Assembly: GCA_964576715.1 (NCBI GenBank) | Contig: CAZNWE010000093.1 | Span: 1-13,988 of the forward strand | DNA: 13,988 bases | Direction of reading: 5' to 3' | DNA from: SLRI01 sp964576715 | GTDB taxonomy: Bacteria > Pseudomonadota > Alphaproteobacteria > Geminicoccales > Geminicoccaceae | Shown: positions 13,319 to 13,988 of the stretch, one piece after another | Layout: the number at the start of each line of letters is the position of its first letter | Position numbering within the stretch: the stretch's first letter is position 1 | Program-made: the position numbers and the translations under genes | The notes under the pieces: model-generated | Seen by the model: only the letters and a program-made list of their open reading frames with translations | Told to the model about the DNA's origin: nothing | Database searches by the model: none

Positions 13319-13988
13319 GTGATCCGCACGATCGAGGTCCTCAACAACCGCGCGCTTCGCTACGTCAAGGTCAACGTCGCCAACTTCCAGGTGCTGGTTG
13401 GTCCGAATGCGAGTGGCAAGAGCACGCTGTTCGACGTCATCAGCTTCGTCCGAGACATGCTCGAAGCCGGTCTGGAGAGCGCTTTTTTCGGCAATGCGCG
13501 ACTGGACATTGCCCCACGCTGTTTCAATCCAAGGGATCTGACGTGGTGCGGCCAGGGCGGCGATATTGAGATCGTACTCGAGATCGAACTACCGGCGAGG
13601 ATCAAGACCGCGCGATTCTCGTTCGCGCGCTATGAGTTGGCGATTGCAACGGAAGGCCAGTTGTCGTTCAAGGCCGAGACACTTTGGCTTTGCCAGCAGC
13701 GCGCCAATGGGCGTGGCCGGCAAGGTGCTCAGCCGGTCCTCTTCCCCGAGGCACTGCCCCGGCCCGAAAACATCGTCCGCCGCCGGCGACAAAGGGCGCC
13801 TGCCGGCTGGCGCCAAGTCGTTTCCAAGGTAAGCGATACCGGCAATGATTACTTTCGCTCGGAAGTTTCCGATTGGAACAATCTTTTTCGCCTTGGTCCA
13901 TCACAATCTGCTTTGTCAAATCTCCCACAAGATGTGCATAAATTTAGGGCATCAACTTGGGTAAAGCGGTTCCTCATGGAGGGTGTCC
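13319..13988 (+). CDS. AAA-type ATPase, partial (runs off the window)
   Basis: An open frame from GTG 13319 to the window end encodes at least 223 residues. It begins IRTIEVLNNRALRYVKVN, typical of SMC/OLD-like AAA_15/AAA_21 ATPases, followed by Walker A VGPNASGKST (27-36) and LFDVISFVRDML. The segment FNPRDLTW and the beta-rich DIEIVLEIELPARI fit the lid region of these proteins. Walker B, signature and any C-terminal nuclease domain lie beyond the edge. Relatives often pair with a small partner gene such as DUF4276 and include anti-phage systems, but nothing here proves that. No clear ribosome site precedes the GTG; the family-like N-terminus decides the start. Codons become AT-richer towards 13988, suggesting transfer. 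Confidence 0.75.
   Translation, partial: MIRTIEVLNNRALRYVKVNVANFQVLVGPNASGKSTLFDVISFVRDMLEAGLESAFFGNARLDIAPRCFNPRDLTWCGQGGDIEIVLEIELPARIKTARFSFARYELAIATEGQLSFKAETLWLCQQRANGRGRQGAQPVLFPEALPRPENIVRRRRQRAPAGWRQVVSKVSDTGNDYFRSEVSDWNNLFRLGPSQSALSNLPQDVHKFRASTWVKRFLMEGV

Overview
The window looks like chromosomal DNA of a GC-rich alphaproteobacterium, probably near Rhodospirillales or Geminicoccales. This rests on recognisable proteins and gene order (ftsE-ftsX-plsC divergent from an MJ0042 zinc-ribbon membrane protein, then tadA and a GNAT) and on GC-rich codons. No rRNA or tRNA gene is present, so the placement is inference.

Layout. Bases 1-1652 are an accessory, mostly non-coding stretch. It holds a hicB-like antitoxin gene broken by one in-frame TAG, a family of GC-rich hairpins, two large dyads, a cluster of short direct repeats and a textbook sigma70-type promoter that faces the wrong way into the 3' end of plsC. 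Bases 1653-4142 (minus) are the ftsE-ftsX-plsC operon. Bases 4261-5983 (plus) are a tight run of zinc-ribbon protein, tadA and a RimJ/RimL-type acetyltransferase. Bases 6035-9126 are the remains of a membrane-type glycerophosphodiester phosphodiesterase gene with two frameshifts and lost catalytic residues. It is split by about 1.8 kb carrying an intact FAD/NAD oxidoreductase of the CoA-disulfide-reductase family.

Bases 9154-10803 (minus) hold a TfoX N-terminal-domain protein, an EamA/DMT exporter and a 72-residue one-helix membrane protein. Upstream on the same strand is a compact unit: a 26-codon ORF whose ribosome binding site matches the whole 16S 3' tail, followed by a strong intrinsic terminator. 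Divergent from it is lpd (11133-12542), then a heme-oxygenase-like protein without the usual haem-ligand histidine. At the right edge begins an AAA-type ATPase with a clear Walker A, cut by the window end, whose DNA becomes visibly more AT-rich. It may be the first gene of an acquired island.

How they fit: ftsEX and plsC serve division and envelope lipid synthesis, tadA tRNA editing, and lpd the 2-oxoacid dehydrogenases. The best candidates for something undescribed are the 26-codon ORF with the full-length Shine-Dalgarno, the hairpin family at the left, and the edge ATPase with whatever follows it.
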